Below, piece by piece: positions 1 to 6,646 of a stretch of 17,497 nt of DNA. Every line of letters starts with the position of its first letter. Positions within the stretch are counted from its first letter, which is position 1. The position numbers and the translations under genes are program-made. The DNA comes from Flavobacteriales bacterium (GTDB taxonomy: Bacteria; Bacteroidota; Bacteroidia; Flavobacteriales; Flavobacteriaceae): NCBI GenBank assembly GCA_002737105.1, contig NSHO01000018.1, positions 1 through 17,497 of the forward strand. The letters are read 5' to 3'. Under the pieces are notes generated by a model. The model was not told where the DNA came from. It did not search any database and saw only the letters and a program-made list of their open reading frames with translations.

Positions 1-165
1 TTTTGCCGCTTCTTTAATAAAATCTGGCGTATTGAAATCTGGTTCGCCTAGGCTTAAACTAATAATGTCTTTTCCTTGTTGTTTTAATTCTCTTGCCAAT
101 GCTGCCATTGCTAAAGTTTGAGAAACAGCAAGATTGTTAATTCTTTCAGATAAAATGTTATTCAT
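1..165 (-). CDS. Class I/II PLP-dependent aminotransferase, N-terminal fragment
   Basis: This is the first 55 codons of a gene that continues beyond the left edge. The ATG is at 165-163. The protein opens MNNILSERINNLAVSQTLAM and continues through ALARELKQQGKDIISLSLGEPDFNTP, with an SLGEPDF block at about residues 38-44. That block and the preceding helix are typical of the N-terminal arm of fold-type I aspartate/aromatic aminotransferases of the AspC type, which transfer amino groups between aspartate and 2-oxoglutarate in the cytoplasm using pyridoxal phosphate. The PLP lysine lies outside the window, so substrate specificity cannot be judged. No Shine-Dalgarno sequence or clear TAnnTTTG element is seen in the 58 bases between this gene and the desaturase stop, so it may be partly read through from the desaturase. 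The family call is secure; the exact enzyme is inferred. Confidence 0.85.
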   Translation of the reverse strand, partial: MNNILSERINNLAVSQTLAMAALARELKQQGKDIISLSLGEPDFNTPDFIKEAAK

Positions 166-193
166 TTTGGGATGTTAAATATGATATAAATGA

Positions 194-225
194 AGAAACG
201 CGATAAATCGCGTCTCTGTTTTTTT
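194..225. terminator. Hairpin terminator between desaturase and aminotransferase
   Basis: Arms ACGCGAT (198-204) and ATCGCGT (207-213) are extended after one mismatch by three pairs (194-196 with 215-217). The T-run (219-225) follows the hairpin on the + strand, where no gene ends. On the minus strand, where the desaturase ends at 224, only a weak T-rich tail follows. It is a likely stem-loop, but its efficiency for the desaturase is uncertain. Confidence 0.5.
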
Positions 226-1321
226 ATGCTAATTGAGGTTGTTGTCCTAATTCTTTCAAATGTCTGAAATGTGCTATTACAGCGCTTCTCATGGTTTGGT
301 ATTCAAAATACGGTAAATCACATTCGGCGGCAGTTTGTTTTACGAATTCTGCAATTTTTCCGTAGTGAACGTGACTGATATTTGGAAATATGTGGTGTTC
401 GATTTGATGATTTAGTCCGCCAGTATACCAATTTACAATCCAGTTTTTCGGGGCAAAATTTACGGTAGTTAATAATTGGTGTATGGCCCAAGTATTTTCA
501 ATTTCACCATCTTCATTTGGATGTGGGTTTATGGTATCTTCTGTTATATGTGCCAATTGAAAAACAATACTTAATATCATTCCAGCTGTATAATGCATTA
601 TGAAAAACCCAATTAAAATTACCCACCAGCTTGCAGCCCCAAAAATTAAAGGTAAAACAATCCAAAAACTAAAATATACGATTTTAGAGATTACTAAACC
701 TGTCCAAAGTGTTTTAGGATTAGGTGTGTTCCCATAAGATAATTTTCTTTTTAAGTAACCACCCATTTGTTTAAAATCGGTAGTTAAACACCAATTAATA
801 GTAAGCAATCCGTATAAAAATATAGAATAACAATGTTGAAATGCATGAAATTTATACCAAGTAGCTTCTTTAGTGAAACGGATTACTCTTCCTGCATCTA
901 AATCTTCGTCATGACCAGGAATATTGGTATAAGTGTGGTGTAAAACATTGTGTTGTACTTGCCAATTGTAAACATTTCCAGCTAAAATATAGATGCTTCC
1001 ACCCATTATTTTATTTAACCAATTTTTGGATGAATACGACCCATGATTTCCATCATGCATTACATTCATACCCACACCGGCCATACCTATACCTATGATT
1101 ACAGAAGCAAAAAGATATACCAAAACAGGAATGTCAATGAAAAAAATTACAAAAAACGGTATGAAAAACAAACTGAACATAATGCACGTCTTAATGTGTA
1201 GCTTCCAGTTCCCTGTTTTATTAATGTTGTGTTCAATAAAATAGTCGTTAACTCTTTTATTTAGTGTTCTAAAAAATTGATTTTTATCTGTTCTTGAAAA
1301 AGTTGGTGTTTGCATTTTCAT
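224..1321 (-). CDS. Membrane fatty-acid (acyl-CoA type) desaturase
   Basis: This is a 365-residue integral membrane di-iron desaturase that inserts a double bond into a fatty acyl chain, using O2 and an electron donor, in the cytoplasmic membrane. The three histidine boxes are intact: HDGNH at 89-93, HNVLHH at 124-129 and QIEHH at 306-310. The Gln-first third box is typical of the front-end/delta-6-like and linoleoyl-CoA-like subgroup rather than the delta-9 stearoyl-CoA type. Hydrophobic segments lie near 43-86 and 213-258. No cytochrome b5 domain is fused, so electrons must come from a separate carrier. The start may be M1 (1321) or M3 (1315); both are ATG. A TATCTTTG -7 element lies 22 bases upstream of 1321. 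The gene is divergent from rsmG and shares a palindrome-containing intergenic region with it. Regioselectivity cannot be read from the sequence. Confidence 0.9.
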   Translation of the reverse strand: MKMQTPTFSRTDKNQFFRTLNKRVNDYFIEHNINKTGNWKLHIKTCIMFSLFFIPFFVIFFIDIPVLVYLFASVIIGIGMAGVGMNVMHDGNHGSYSSKNWLNKIMGGSIYILAGNVYNWQVQHNVLHHTYTNIPGHDEDLDAGRVIRFTKEATWYKFHAFQHCYSIFLYGLLTINWCLTTDFKQMGGYLKRKLSYGNTPNPKTLWTGLVISKIVYFSFWIVLPLIFGAASWWVILIGFFIMHYTAGMILSIVFQLAHITEDTINPHPNEDGEIENTWAIHQLLTTVNFAPKNWIVNWYTGGLNHQIEHHIFPNISHVHYGKIAEFVKQTAAECDLPYFEYQTMRSAVIAHFRHLKELGQQPQLA

Positions 1322-1343
1322 CTAAATATTATATATTAATTTA

Positions 1344-1351
1344 CAAAGATA
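1344..1351 (-). promoter_or_regulatory. Bacteroidota -7 promoter element for the desaturase
   Basis: Reading on the minus strand the sequence is TATCTTTG, an exact match to TAnnTTTG, 22 bases upstream of the desaturase ATG. No convincing -33 TTG at the usual spacing was found. Confidence 0.6.
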
Positions 1352-1373
1352 CTACTATTTATCTAAAAATTAT

Positions 1374-1389
1374 TATGATAAATATCATA
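1374..1389. promoter_or_regulatory. 16-base palindrome, candidate operator between divergent promoters
   Basis: TATGATA (1374-1380) and TATCATA (1383-1389) are perfect 7-base inverted arms separated by AA. The site sits 14 bases upstream of the rsmG -7 element and 22 bases upstream of the desaturase -7 element, so a bound dimer could cover the upstream promoter region of both. No regulator gene is next to it. AT-rich DNA produces such palindromes by chance, so this is only a candidate. Confidence 0.35.
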
Positions 1390-1403
1390 TCATTTAAAAA
1401 TTG

Positions 1404-1411
1404 TATTTTTG
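1404..1411 (+). promoter_or_regulatory. Bacteroidota -7 promoter element for rsmG
   Basis: TATTTTTG matches TAnnTTTG exactly and lies 17 bases before the proposed TTG start at 1429. It lies downstream of the alternative ATG at 1375, so a transcript from this promoter would exclude that start. Confidence 0.6.
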
Positions 1412-1428
1412 CAAATAAAAACAATAAT

Positions 1429-2058
1429 TTGGAACTGATTTTAAAATATTTCCCCGATTTAACCCCTATTCAGATTGAACAATTCACAAAATTATACGAT
1501 TTGTATATTGATTGGAATTCTAAAATTAATGTAATTTCTAGAAAAGACATAGACGAACTATATTCTAGACACGTTTTGCATTCCTTAGGAATTGCAAAAG
1601 TAATTCAATTTCAGCCAGGCGCTAAAATTTTGGATGTAGGAACTGGAGGTGGTTTTCCAGGAATTCCTTTAGCTATTCTATTCCCAGAAACACAATTTTA
1701 TTTGATAGACATCATTGCGAAAAAAATAAAAGTGGTTCAGGAAGTAGCAAAAGGTTTGGGTTTAAAAAACGTTAAAGCAGAACAAAAAAGAGCGGAATTA
1801 ATAAAAGAAGAGTTTGATTTTATTGTAAGCCGAGCCGTTACTAATATGCCTGATTTCGTAAAATGGACAAAAGACAAAACGAAGAAAAATTCAAATCACA
1901 AGTTAAAAAACGGAATTTTGTATTTAAAAGGCGGTGATTTGACTGAAGAATTAGCCGTGTATAAAACCGTTCAACTTTATAATTTACCTGATTTTTTTGA
2001 AGAAGATTTTTTTGAAACTAAAAAAGTGGTGTTTTTACCTTTAAAATATAAATCATAA
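1429..2058 (+). CDS. rsmG: 16S rRNA (guanine-N7)-methyltransferase RsmG (GidB)
   Basis: RsmG methylates N7 of G527 (E. coli numbering) of 16S rRNA in the 30S subunit, using S-adenosylmethionine. From the TTG at 1429 the protein has 209 residues, the usual length for the family. It begins with the typical ELILKYFP block and has WNSKINVISRKD at 29-40. The SAM-binding motif I, ILDVGTGGGFPG, is at 67-78, with SRAV near 134-137 and LKGGD at 166-170. The frame is open back to 1294, with an ATG at 1375, but the extra upstream residues are AT-rich and unlike the family, and the promoter element at 1404-1411 would exclude them. TTG is therefore preferred. The gene is divergent from the desaturase and ends at a shared terminator with the convergent M36 peptidase. 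Loss of rsmG is known to give low-level streptomycin resistance in several bacteria. Confidence 0.93.
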   Translation: MELILKYFPDLTPIQIEQFTKLYDLYIDWNSKINVISRKDIDELYSRHVLHSLGIAKVIQFQPGAKILDVGTGGGFPGIPLAILFPETQFYLIDIIAKKIKVVQEVAKGLGLKNVKAEQKRAELIKEEFDFIVSRAVTNMPDFVKWTKDKTKKNSNHKLKNGILYLKGGDLTEELAVYKTVQLYNLPDFFEEDFFETKKVVFLPLKYKS

Positions 2059-2062
2059 TAAC

Positions 2063-2096
2063 AAAAAATGCCTGTCTTTAAAGACAGGCTTTTTTT
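2063..2096. terminator. Bidirectional terminator between rsmG and the M36 peptidase
   Basis: A perfect 20-base palindrome at 2070-2089 (arms GCCTGTCTTT and AAAGACAGGC) is flanked by an A-run at 2063-2068 and a T-run at 2090-2096. It therefore has a U-tract in both directions and can end both convergent transcripts. Confidence 0.92.
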
Positions 2097-2117
2097 ATGT
2101 AAGCATATAAATTTTTA

Positions 2118-4841
2118 TTATTCTAAAATAATTTTTTCTGTATGATTTAAATTTTCACCTTGAATTTTTAAAATATAAATTCCTTTTGATAATCCATGTA
2201 AGTTAATTGTAAAAGAATTATCAAAGTTATTTGCATTTTCAATATAAACTTGTCTTCCGTTAATATCATAAACTTTAATTTGTAGTTCACCTACATAATT
2301 GTTGATATTAATATTTAGCAATCCATTAGAAGGGTTAGGGTAAATTTTAAAAAGATTACTACTTTGAAAATACTCATTCCCCAAAGTGCAATTTAAACCC
2401 GTTGCAGCTGTGGATCCTGGAATAGGCTCAGTAAAATCTTCAACTTGATCCTGTATTCCAGCTGAACCAATATTAGATCCAGATGATGCATTTATACCCA
2501 TTCCTCTTCTAGCAAAAGTTTTCCATATCATACAATAATTTTCACCGTTAGTAGTATTTTGATCTGTTTGAATAATAGCATTTCTACATTGAATTAAAGA
2601 CGGATTTGCTGGAGTTAATTTCATAGCATCAATGATTAGTCGCATTACTTTATTATTTCCTCCAGTTCCGTTGTAAATATTGGCATCATAGCCGTATTTT
2701 TCAATGTAATTCCATGCTAAATCCCATAAAATAACACACCAAACGGAGCCAACTGCATGAACATTAATTAGATCCAATCCATCTGCATTGGTGTACCACA
2801 TTGTATTAGTACTAGCGAAAGTATGGGGGTTTGTAGTCATATTTGTGGAATATTTATAATCTCTAATGCCAATTCCATCATTAGCTTGATTCATAGCATA
2901 GGTACCAATTCCTCTATCATCATTTCTTGTATCACCGGCTTTAATTTGCATCATTAACCAAGCCCAGTCGGACCATCCTTCACCTGGTTGCTCTGGCGAA
3001 TTTAGACCTGCTCCTCCTCCTACTAACCTACCTGAAATACCATGTGTATATTCGTGAGCAATTATTCCATTATCAAAATCTCCATCTCCATTGACATAAA
3101 TTTCTGGGCTAGACAAACTAATGTTTACTACTCCAGAAATCATTGCGGTTATTAATGCTTCTCCATCTGCTTGAGTCATACTAACGGCAGGTATAGTAAT
3201 GCTAACATCTGCTCCAGCCATAGAAATTCCTCCTGGAACGTTATTAACGATAATCACACCAATAGCACCTGCATCTTGGGCTTTTTTTACTTTTATTGCA
3301 AATGTACAAATACCTCTTCTAATTACTGCAATTTTACCATTAAGCGCAGCAGCATTTATAGGTACTTCACATGCATCTGATGTGTCTGGAGTAGCATCAT
3401 CGTATAAAACCAAATCATTAGTTAAAGTAGCCGGTGCCAATGGTAAGTTTACATGACCTGGACTAAATGCATTGTCATTTACGTTATAATTAGTTCCAGC
3501 CAAAGTTCCTGAGTTTACAACTAATTTAGATTGTTTTCTCGAATTCCATAAATACATTTGCATTCTTGGTTTACTACCATCACCAGGTGTAGAAAAATTC
3601 GCGTTATTTAATGTTGGAGTAGTTGCCTGTGAACCATCTTGGGCTTCTGCATTTACTGCATCATTTTGAGAACCACCTCTACCATAATTTGATGCTTGAA
3701 AATTTCTATTACTCTCATTAAATCCGTATTGATACCATAAATCGTGCATGATATTGTTTTGATAAAATAAATTTGTAGTTGCTGCATTAATGTAAGATGT
3801 TGCAGCTACAGTATTTCCACCGTATACATGGTCAAATGTTAAATTAGGATAAGTTCCTGATGAAGCACTTGAATATGTAGTGGGATTTGTAGGGTTTGCA
3901 TTAGTATAGTCTGAATATGCAAAAACATTATTTCCTCTTGTATAACCATATAAAAGTGTTGCAGTGGACCCACCAACTGCAGTACTCGAATTATGCCATC
4001 CATTTGGAGATGCAGCAACTGTTAAAGGAGCTAAAGAGATAGTTGCTTCAGGATTTGTAATCAACTGTCTTGCACTATGAAATGGGCTTTCAAAATTCCA
4101 TGGAATTACTCTGTAATTAGTTGTTCCTGGTGTTAATAAAGTAGTTGCAGTTTGGTCTTTAAATAATTTATTTGAATCAAAACTTTTCAGTTTATTATCA
4201 CAATTTAAATGATCGTGTTTTGGTCCAAAACTACAATTATGAACTAAATCAATTTTTTCTAATAAATTTCCATTAGTGGCGTCAATTTTAACTTTCCACA
4301 AATGATTTGCGTCTTGAGAATAAAATTCATAACTCCATGATAAGACTAATTTATCTTCCTGATTTGGAAAGTAAACCAATTCTGCATTTACATGGTCTTC
4401 AGTTAAAACGCCATTTGATAATTTATATTTATTCTTGTCAGAAGAAATAATATTTGTTGTGAAATTAACTTCATTTAATTTCACTAAAGCACTTGAAAAT
4501 CCTTGTTTCACATCTAATGAAGCTACAGAAGTATTAATTTTAGAAGAAATATTTGAAATAAATCCTTCAGGTAAATTAACTACTTCTCCATTTTTTATCC
4601 AAAAATAGATATAAGAATTATCAATTTTTACATCATTATACGTTTGCATTACTAGATAATTTGTAATTCCTGTAGTTTCAGAACTTGTCTCAGATTCTAT
4701 AATCCATTTTGATGTCTCCGAAAAACTAATATTCAAACTTTTATAATTATTAGAAATATAACTTTGAATTTTTTGACTAGAATTTTGCGAAAAAATCAAA
4801 GAAGTAAAAAATACAAAAATAAAAAGTAGTTGCTTTTTCAT
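2118..4841 (-). CDS. Secreted M36 (fungalysin) zinc metallopeptidase with PA insert and T9SS sorting domain
   Basis: This is a 907-residue secreted endopeptidase. A signal peptide covers about 1-19 (KKQLLFIFVFFTSLIFSQ). A propeptide of the type found in fungalysin/thermolysin precursors follows to about 230. The M36 catalytic region holds the zinc motif HEYTH at 596-600, and the likely third zinc ligand is E621 in GEGWSDW. A protease-associated (PA) domain at about 470-575 (KIAVIRRGICTF at 503-514) is inserted before the HExxH. The C-terminal stretch at about 830-907 (FKIYPNPSNG, YDINGRQV, LSKGIYILKI) is a type A sorting domain for the type IX secretion system, so the enzyme should cross the outer membrane and have this tail removed. 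Its likely role is extracellular protein degradation for nutrition. It has its own -7 element 27 bases upstream and ends at the terminator shared with rsmG. All catalytic residues looked for are present. Confidence 0.93.
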   Translation of the reverse strand: MKKQLLFIFVFFTSLIFSQNSSQKIQSYISNNYKSLNISFSETSKWIIESETSSETTGITNYLVMQTYNDVKIDNSYIYFWIKNGEVVNLPEGFISNISSKINTSVASLDVKQGFSSALVKLNEVNFTTNIISSDKNKYKLSNGVLTEDHVNAELVYFPNQEDKLVLSWSYEFYSQDANHLWKVKIDATNGNLLEKIDLVHNCSFGPKHDHLNCDNKLKSFDSNKLFKDQTATTLLTPGTTNYRVIPWNFESPFHSARQLITNPEATISLAPLTVAASPNGWHNSSTAVGGSTATLLYGYTRGNNVFAYSDYTNANPTNPTTYSSASSGTYPNLTFDHVYGGNTVAATSYINAATTNLFYQNNIMHDLWYQYGFNESNRNFQASNYGRGGSQNDAVNAEAQDGSQATTPTLNNANFSTPGDGSKPRMQMYLWNSRKQSKLVVNSGTLAGTNYNVNDNAFSPGHVNLPLAPATLTNDLVLYDDATPDTSDACEVPINAAALNGKIAVIRRGICTFAIKVKKAQDAGAIGVIIVNNVPGGISMAGADVSITIPAVSMTQADGEALITAMISGVVNISLSSPEIYVNGDGDFDNGIIAHEYTHGISGRLVGGGAGLNSPEQPGEGWSDWAWLMMQIKAGDTRNDDRGIGTYAMNQANDGIGIRDYKYSTNMTTNPHTFASTNTMWYTNADGLDLINVHAVGSVWCVILWDLAWNYIEKYGYDANIYNGTGGNNKVMRLIIDAMKLTPANPSLIQCRNAIIQTDQNTTNGENYCMIWKTFARRGMGINASSGSNIGSAGIQDQVEDFTEPIPGSTAATGLNCTLGNEYFQSSNLFKIYPNPSNGLLNININNYVGELQIKVYDINGRQVYIENANNFDNSFTINLHGLSKGIYILKIQGENLNHTEKIILE

Positions 4842-4868
4842 AACAGGTTAAGGTATTTGTTAAAGTTC

Positions 4869-4876
4869 AAATTTAA
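4869..4876 (-). promoter_or_regulatory. Bacteroidota -7 promoter element for the M36 peptidase
   Basis: On the minus strand this reads TAAATTTG, an exact TAnnTTTG match, 27 bases upstream of the ATG at 4841. No clear -33 element is visible in the AT-rich sequence above it. Confidence 0.55.
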
Positions 4877-4920
4877 TGTTTTATAAGTAAAATAAAAAAA
4901 TATTTTTTGGTTTTAGTTTA

Positions 4921-6267
4921 TTATATTTTAGTTGCATTGATAATTTTATAAATTTCAATGGCTTTTCCATCTGTTAACAAAGAGACAAACTGACAAATAT
5001 TTAATAATTTATCATACATAGTTGCTTTATTTCCTTTGTATTTTTCTGGAAGGATATTCATGATTAATTTATCGAAATTTGTACCTGAATTAGTTGAAGT
5101 TTGAATATAAGCTTGAATAAAAACATCTAATAATGTATGGATAACTTTATATCCAATAATTTCTTTTTCAATTACTTCTTTAGATTGATAAATATTTTTC
5201 ACGCTAATTTCAATAATGTCAGAAATTTGGGCTTTATACTGACTTTTGTCCATAAGAGAAACTGAAAATTCGCCTTTCAAAATGGCTGTTTCATTTTCCA
5301 TAAATATAGAAACCGCATCATTTATTAAGCTGCCAATTGCTAGCGCACGCAAATAACTAATTCTGTCTTCTTTGGTTTTTAGTTCATTGTATTTTTTGGA
5401 ATCAATAGATTTTTGCACCAATTTTATTAAATATTCTAGAGCAAAATCCTCATTAATTAAACCCAATTTTATACCGTCTTCAAAGTCAATTATCGTGTAG
5501 CAAATATCATCTGCCGCTTCCACTAAAAAAGCTAATGGATGACGAAAATAGCCAACATCTGGATTTGATTTATTTGAAATCATACCCAACTCCGAAGCTA
5601 CTTCTTGAAAGAATTTTTTGTCTTGTTGAAAAAATCCGTATTTTTTATCGCAAATATTTGAAGTTGGTTTTTTTGGCAAACTTTCTTTTGGATATTTCAT
5701 AAAAGTTCCCAAAGTTGCATAAGACAAACGTAAAGCGCCTTCAACACCTTCTCTATTTGAAGTTAAAATAGACAAACCATTTGCATTTCCTTCAAAATCA
5801 ATAATATCTTGCCATTCTTTTGCTGTTACATCAGACTTGTATTTCTGTCCACTTCCCGAAGAAAAATATTCGCCAATTGCTTTTTCTCCGGAGTGTCCAA
5901 ATGGAGGGTTTCCAATATCGTGAGACAAACAAGCTGCTGCCACTATCGCACCAAAATCATTTAATTGATACCCGTGAATTTCTTGTAAATGCGGGTATTT
6001 TTCTAACACTTTTTTTCCGACCAACCTTCCTATGGAACGTCCAACAACAGAAACTTCCAAACTATGCGTCAAACGTGTGTGCACAAAGTCTGTTTTAGAA
6101 AGGGGAATTACTTGCGTTTTATCTTGAAGCAAACGAAATTCTGAAGAAAAAATAATTCTATCATAATCTACTTCAAAGCCCAAACGGGTGTCGTCTTGTT
6201 CTTTTCGTAATCTTTTGCTAGTGTCGCCTTGTCGTTTTAAAGACAAAAGTTGTTCCCACTTCATCAT
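4921..6267 (-). CDS. dgt: dGTPase-like HD-domain deoxynucleotide triphosphohydrolase
   Basis: Dgt-family enzymes hydrolyse dNTPs to the deoxynucleoside and triphosphate in the cytoplasm, limiting dNTP pools. The 448-residue protein opens with the family block containing RLGFEVDYDRIIFSSEFRLLQDKTQV. The HD-site residues are visible: H68 in HTRLTHS, H116-D117 in SHDIGNPPFGHSGE (with H125) and an acidic pair D253-D254 in EAADDICYTIIDFEDG. It is shorter than E. coli Dgt (505 residues) and similar to many other bacterial homologues. Whether it prefers dGTP or acts on several dNTPs cannot be seen. The start is one of two adjacent ATGs (6267 or 6264). A near match to the -7 consensus, TATCTTCG, lies at 6296-6289. 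Only an AT-only palindrome (4896-4909) follows the stop as a possible weak terminator. The genes upstream on this strand are the 73-residue protein and nrdA. Confidence 0.88.
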   Translation of the reverse strand: MMKWEQLLSLKRQGDTSKRLRKEQDDTRLGFEVDYDRIIFSSEFRLLQDKTQVIPLSKTDFVHTRLTHSLEVSVVGRSIGRLVGKKVLEKYPHLQEIHGYQLNDFGAIVAAACLSHDIGNPPFGHSGEKAIGEYFSSGSGQKYKSDVTAKEWQDIIDFEGNANGLSILTSNREGVEGALRLSYATLGTFMKYPKESLPKKPTSNICDKKYGFFQQDKKFFQEVASELGMISNKSNPDVGYFRHPLAFLVEAADDICYTIIDFEDGIKLGLINEDFALEYLIKLVQKSIDSKKYNELKTKEDRISYLRALAIGSLINDAVSIFMENETAILKGEFSVSLMDKSQYKAQISDIIEISVKNIYQSKEVIEKEIIGYKVIHTLLDVFIQAYIQTSTNSGTNFDKLIMNILPEKYKGNKATMYDKLLNICQFVSLLTDGKAIEIYKIINATKI

Positions 6268-6288
6268 TATAATAGGTTTTTAGAAATA

Positions 6289-6296
6289 CGAAGATA
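6289..6296 (-). promoter_or_regulatory. Near-consensus -7 element for dgt
   Basis: On the minus strand it reads TATCTTCG, one mismatch from TAnnTTTG. The spacing of 21 bases to the ATG at 6267 fits, and a terminator immediately upstream makes a separate promoter likely. Confidence 0.4.
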
Positions 6297-6308
6297 GGAA
6301 TTTAGAAA

Positions 6309-6336
6309 TAAAAAAATCCTTCGTAATGAAGGATTT
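6309..6336 (-). terminator. Terminator after the 73-residue gene
   Basis: Arms AAATCCTTC (6314-6322) and GAAGGATTT (6328-6336) form a 9-base stem with a 5-base loop. On the minus strand the stem is followed by a T-run (the + strand A-run just before 6317), six bases after the stop codon. Confidence 0.88.
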
Positions 6337-6341
6337 TAATT

Positions 6342-6563
6342 TTACTCTTTTAAATTAGATAAGAAAAACAAACTCGATTTTTTTGGATACTTATCATAAC
6401 TTTTATCGCTAGGGTTTTCAATAACGGTTTTCAGATTTACCTCATCGCCAATTTTAAACTTTGAAACCACTAATTTATAATCTAACATATATGGCCCGCA
6501 GAAAAAATTTCCGTCAGCGTCTTGTTCAATTAATCCTGTATATACTCCTTTTTCTTTTGCCAT
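6342..6563 (-). CDS. Small protein of unknown function (73 residues)
   Basis: I do not recognise this family. The 73-residue product begins MAKEKGVYTGLIEQDADGNF and continues FCGPYMLDYKLVVSKFKIGDEV. It has alternating hydrophobic and polar residues, is lysine-rich, has a single Cys near residue 22, and has no signal peptide or membrane segment. The pattern suggests a small cytoplasmic beta-rich fold, perhaps OB-like, but that is only an impression. The gene looks real and monocistronic: an exact TACCTTTG promoter element lies 14 bases before the ATG, an A-rich leader of the type common in this group precedes the start, and a strong terminator follows the stop. It sits between nrdA and dgt on the same strand. 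A link to nucleotide metabolism is possible only by position. Confidence 0.75.
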   Translation of the reverse strand: MAKEKGVYTGLIEQDADGNFFCGPYMLDYKLVVSKFKIGDEVNLKTVIENPSDKSYDKYPKKSSLFFLSNLKE

Positions 6564-6577
6564 GATTTTATTTTTTT

Positions 6578-6585
6578 CAAAGGTA
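6578..6585 (-). promoter_or_regulatory. Bacteroidota -7 promoter element for the 73-residue gene
   Basis: On the minus strand it reads TACCTTTG, an exact TAnnTTTG match, 14 bases from the ATG at 6563. It begins directly after the U-tract of the nrdA terminator, so termination and re-initiation are packed into about 40 bases. Confidence 0.65.
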
Positions 6586-6618
6586 TAAAAAAACAGGCAT
6601 TAAAAATAATGCCTGTTT
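6586..6618 (-). terminator. Terminator after nrdA
   Basis: Arms AAACAGGCATT (6591-6601) and AATGCCTGTTT (6608-6618) form an 11-base stem with a 6-base loop. On the minus strand it is followed by a T-run (6593-6587), 28 bases after the nrdA stop. The + strand side lacks a comparable T-run. Confidence 0.9.
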
Positions 6619-6646
6619 TGAAAAACTATTTCAATTTATTTTCTAA

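Noticed and set aside
3171..3456. Open frames on the + strand inside the M36 peptidase
   Set aside because: They are antisense shadows of a long, well-supported gene and show no recognisable protein features or promoter.
4896..4909. AT-only palindrome after dgt as a terminator
   Set aside because: It lacks G-C pairs and can arise by chance in an A/T-run; kept only as a weak possibility in the dgt entry.
5820..6098. Open frame on the + strand inside dgt
   Set aside because: Antisense to the conserved HD motifs of dgt; composition and lack of family features indicate a chance frame.
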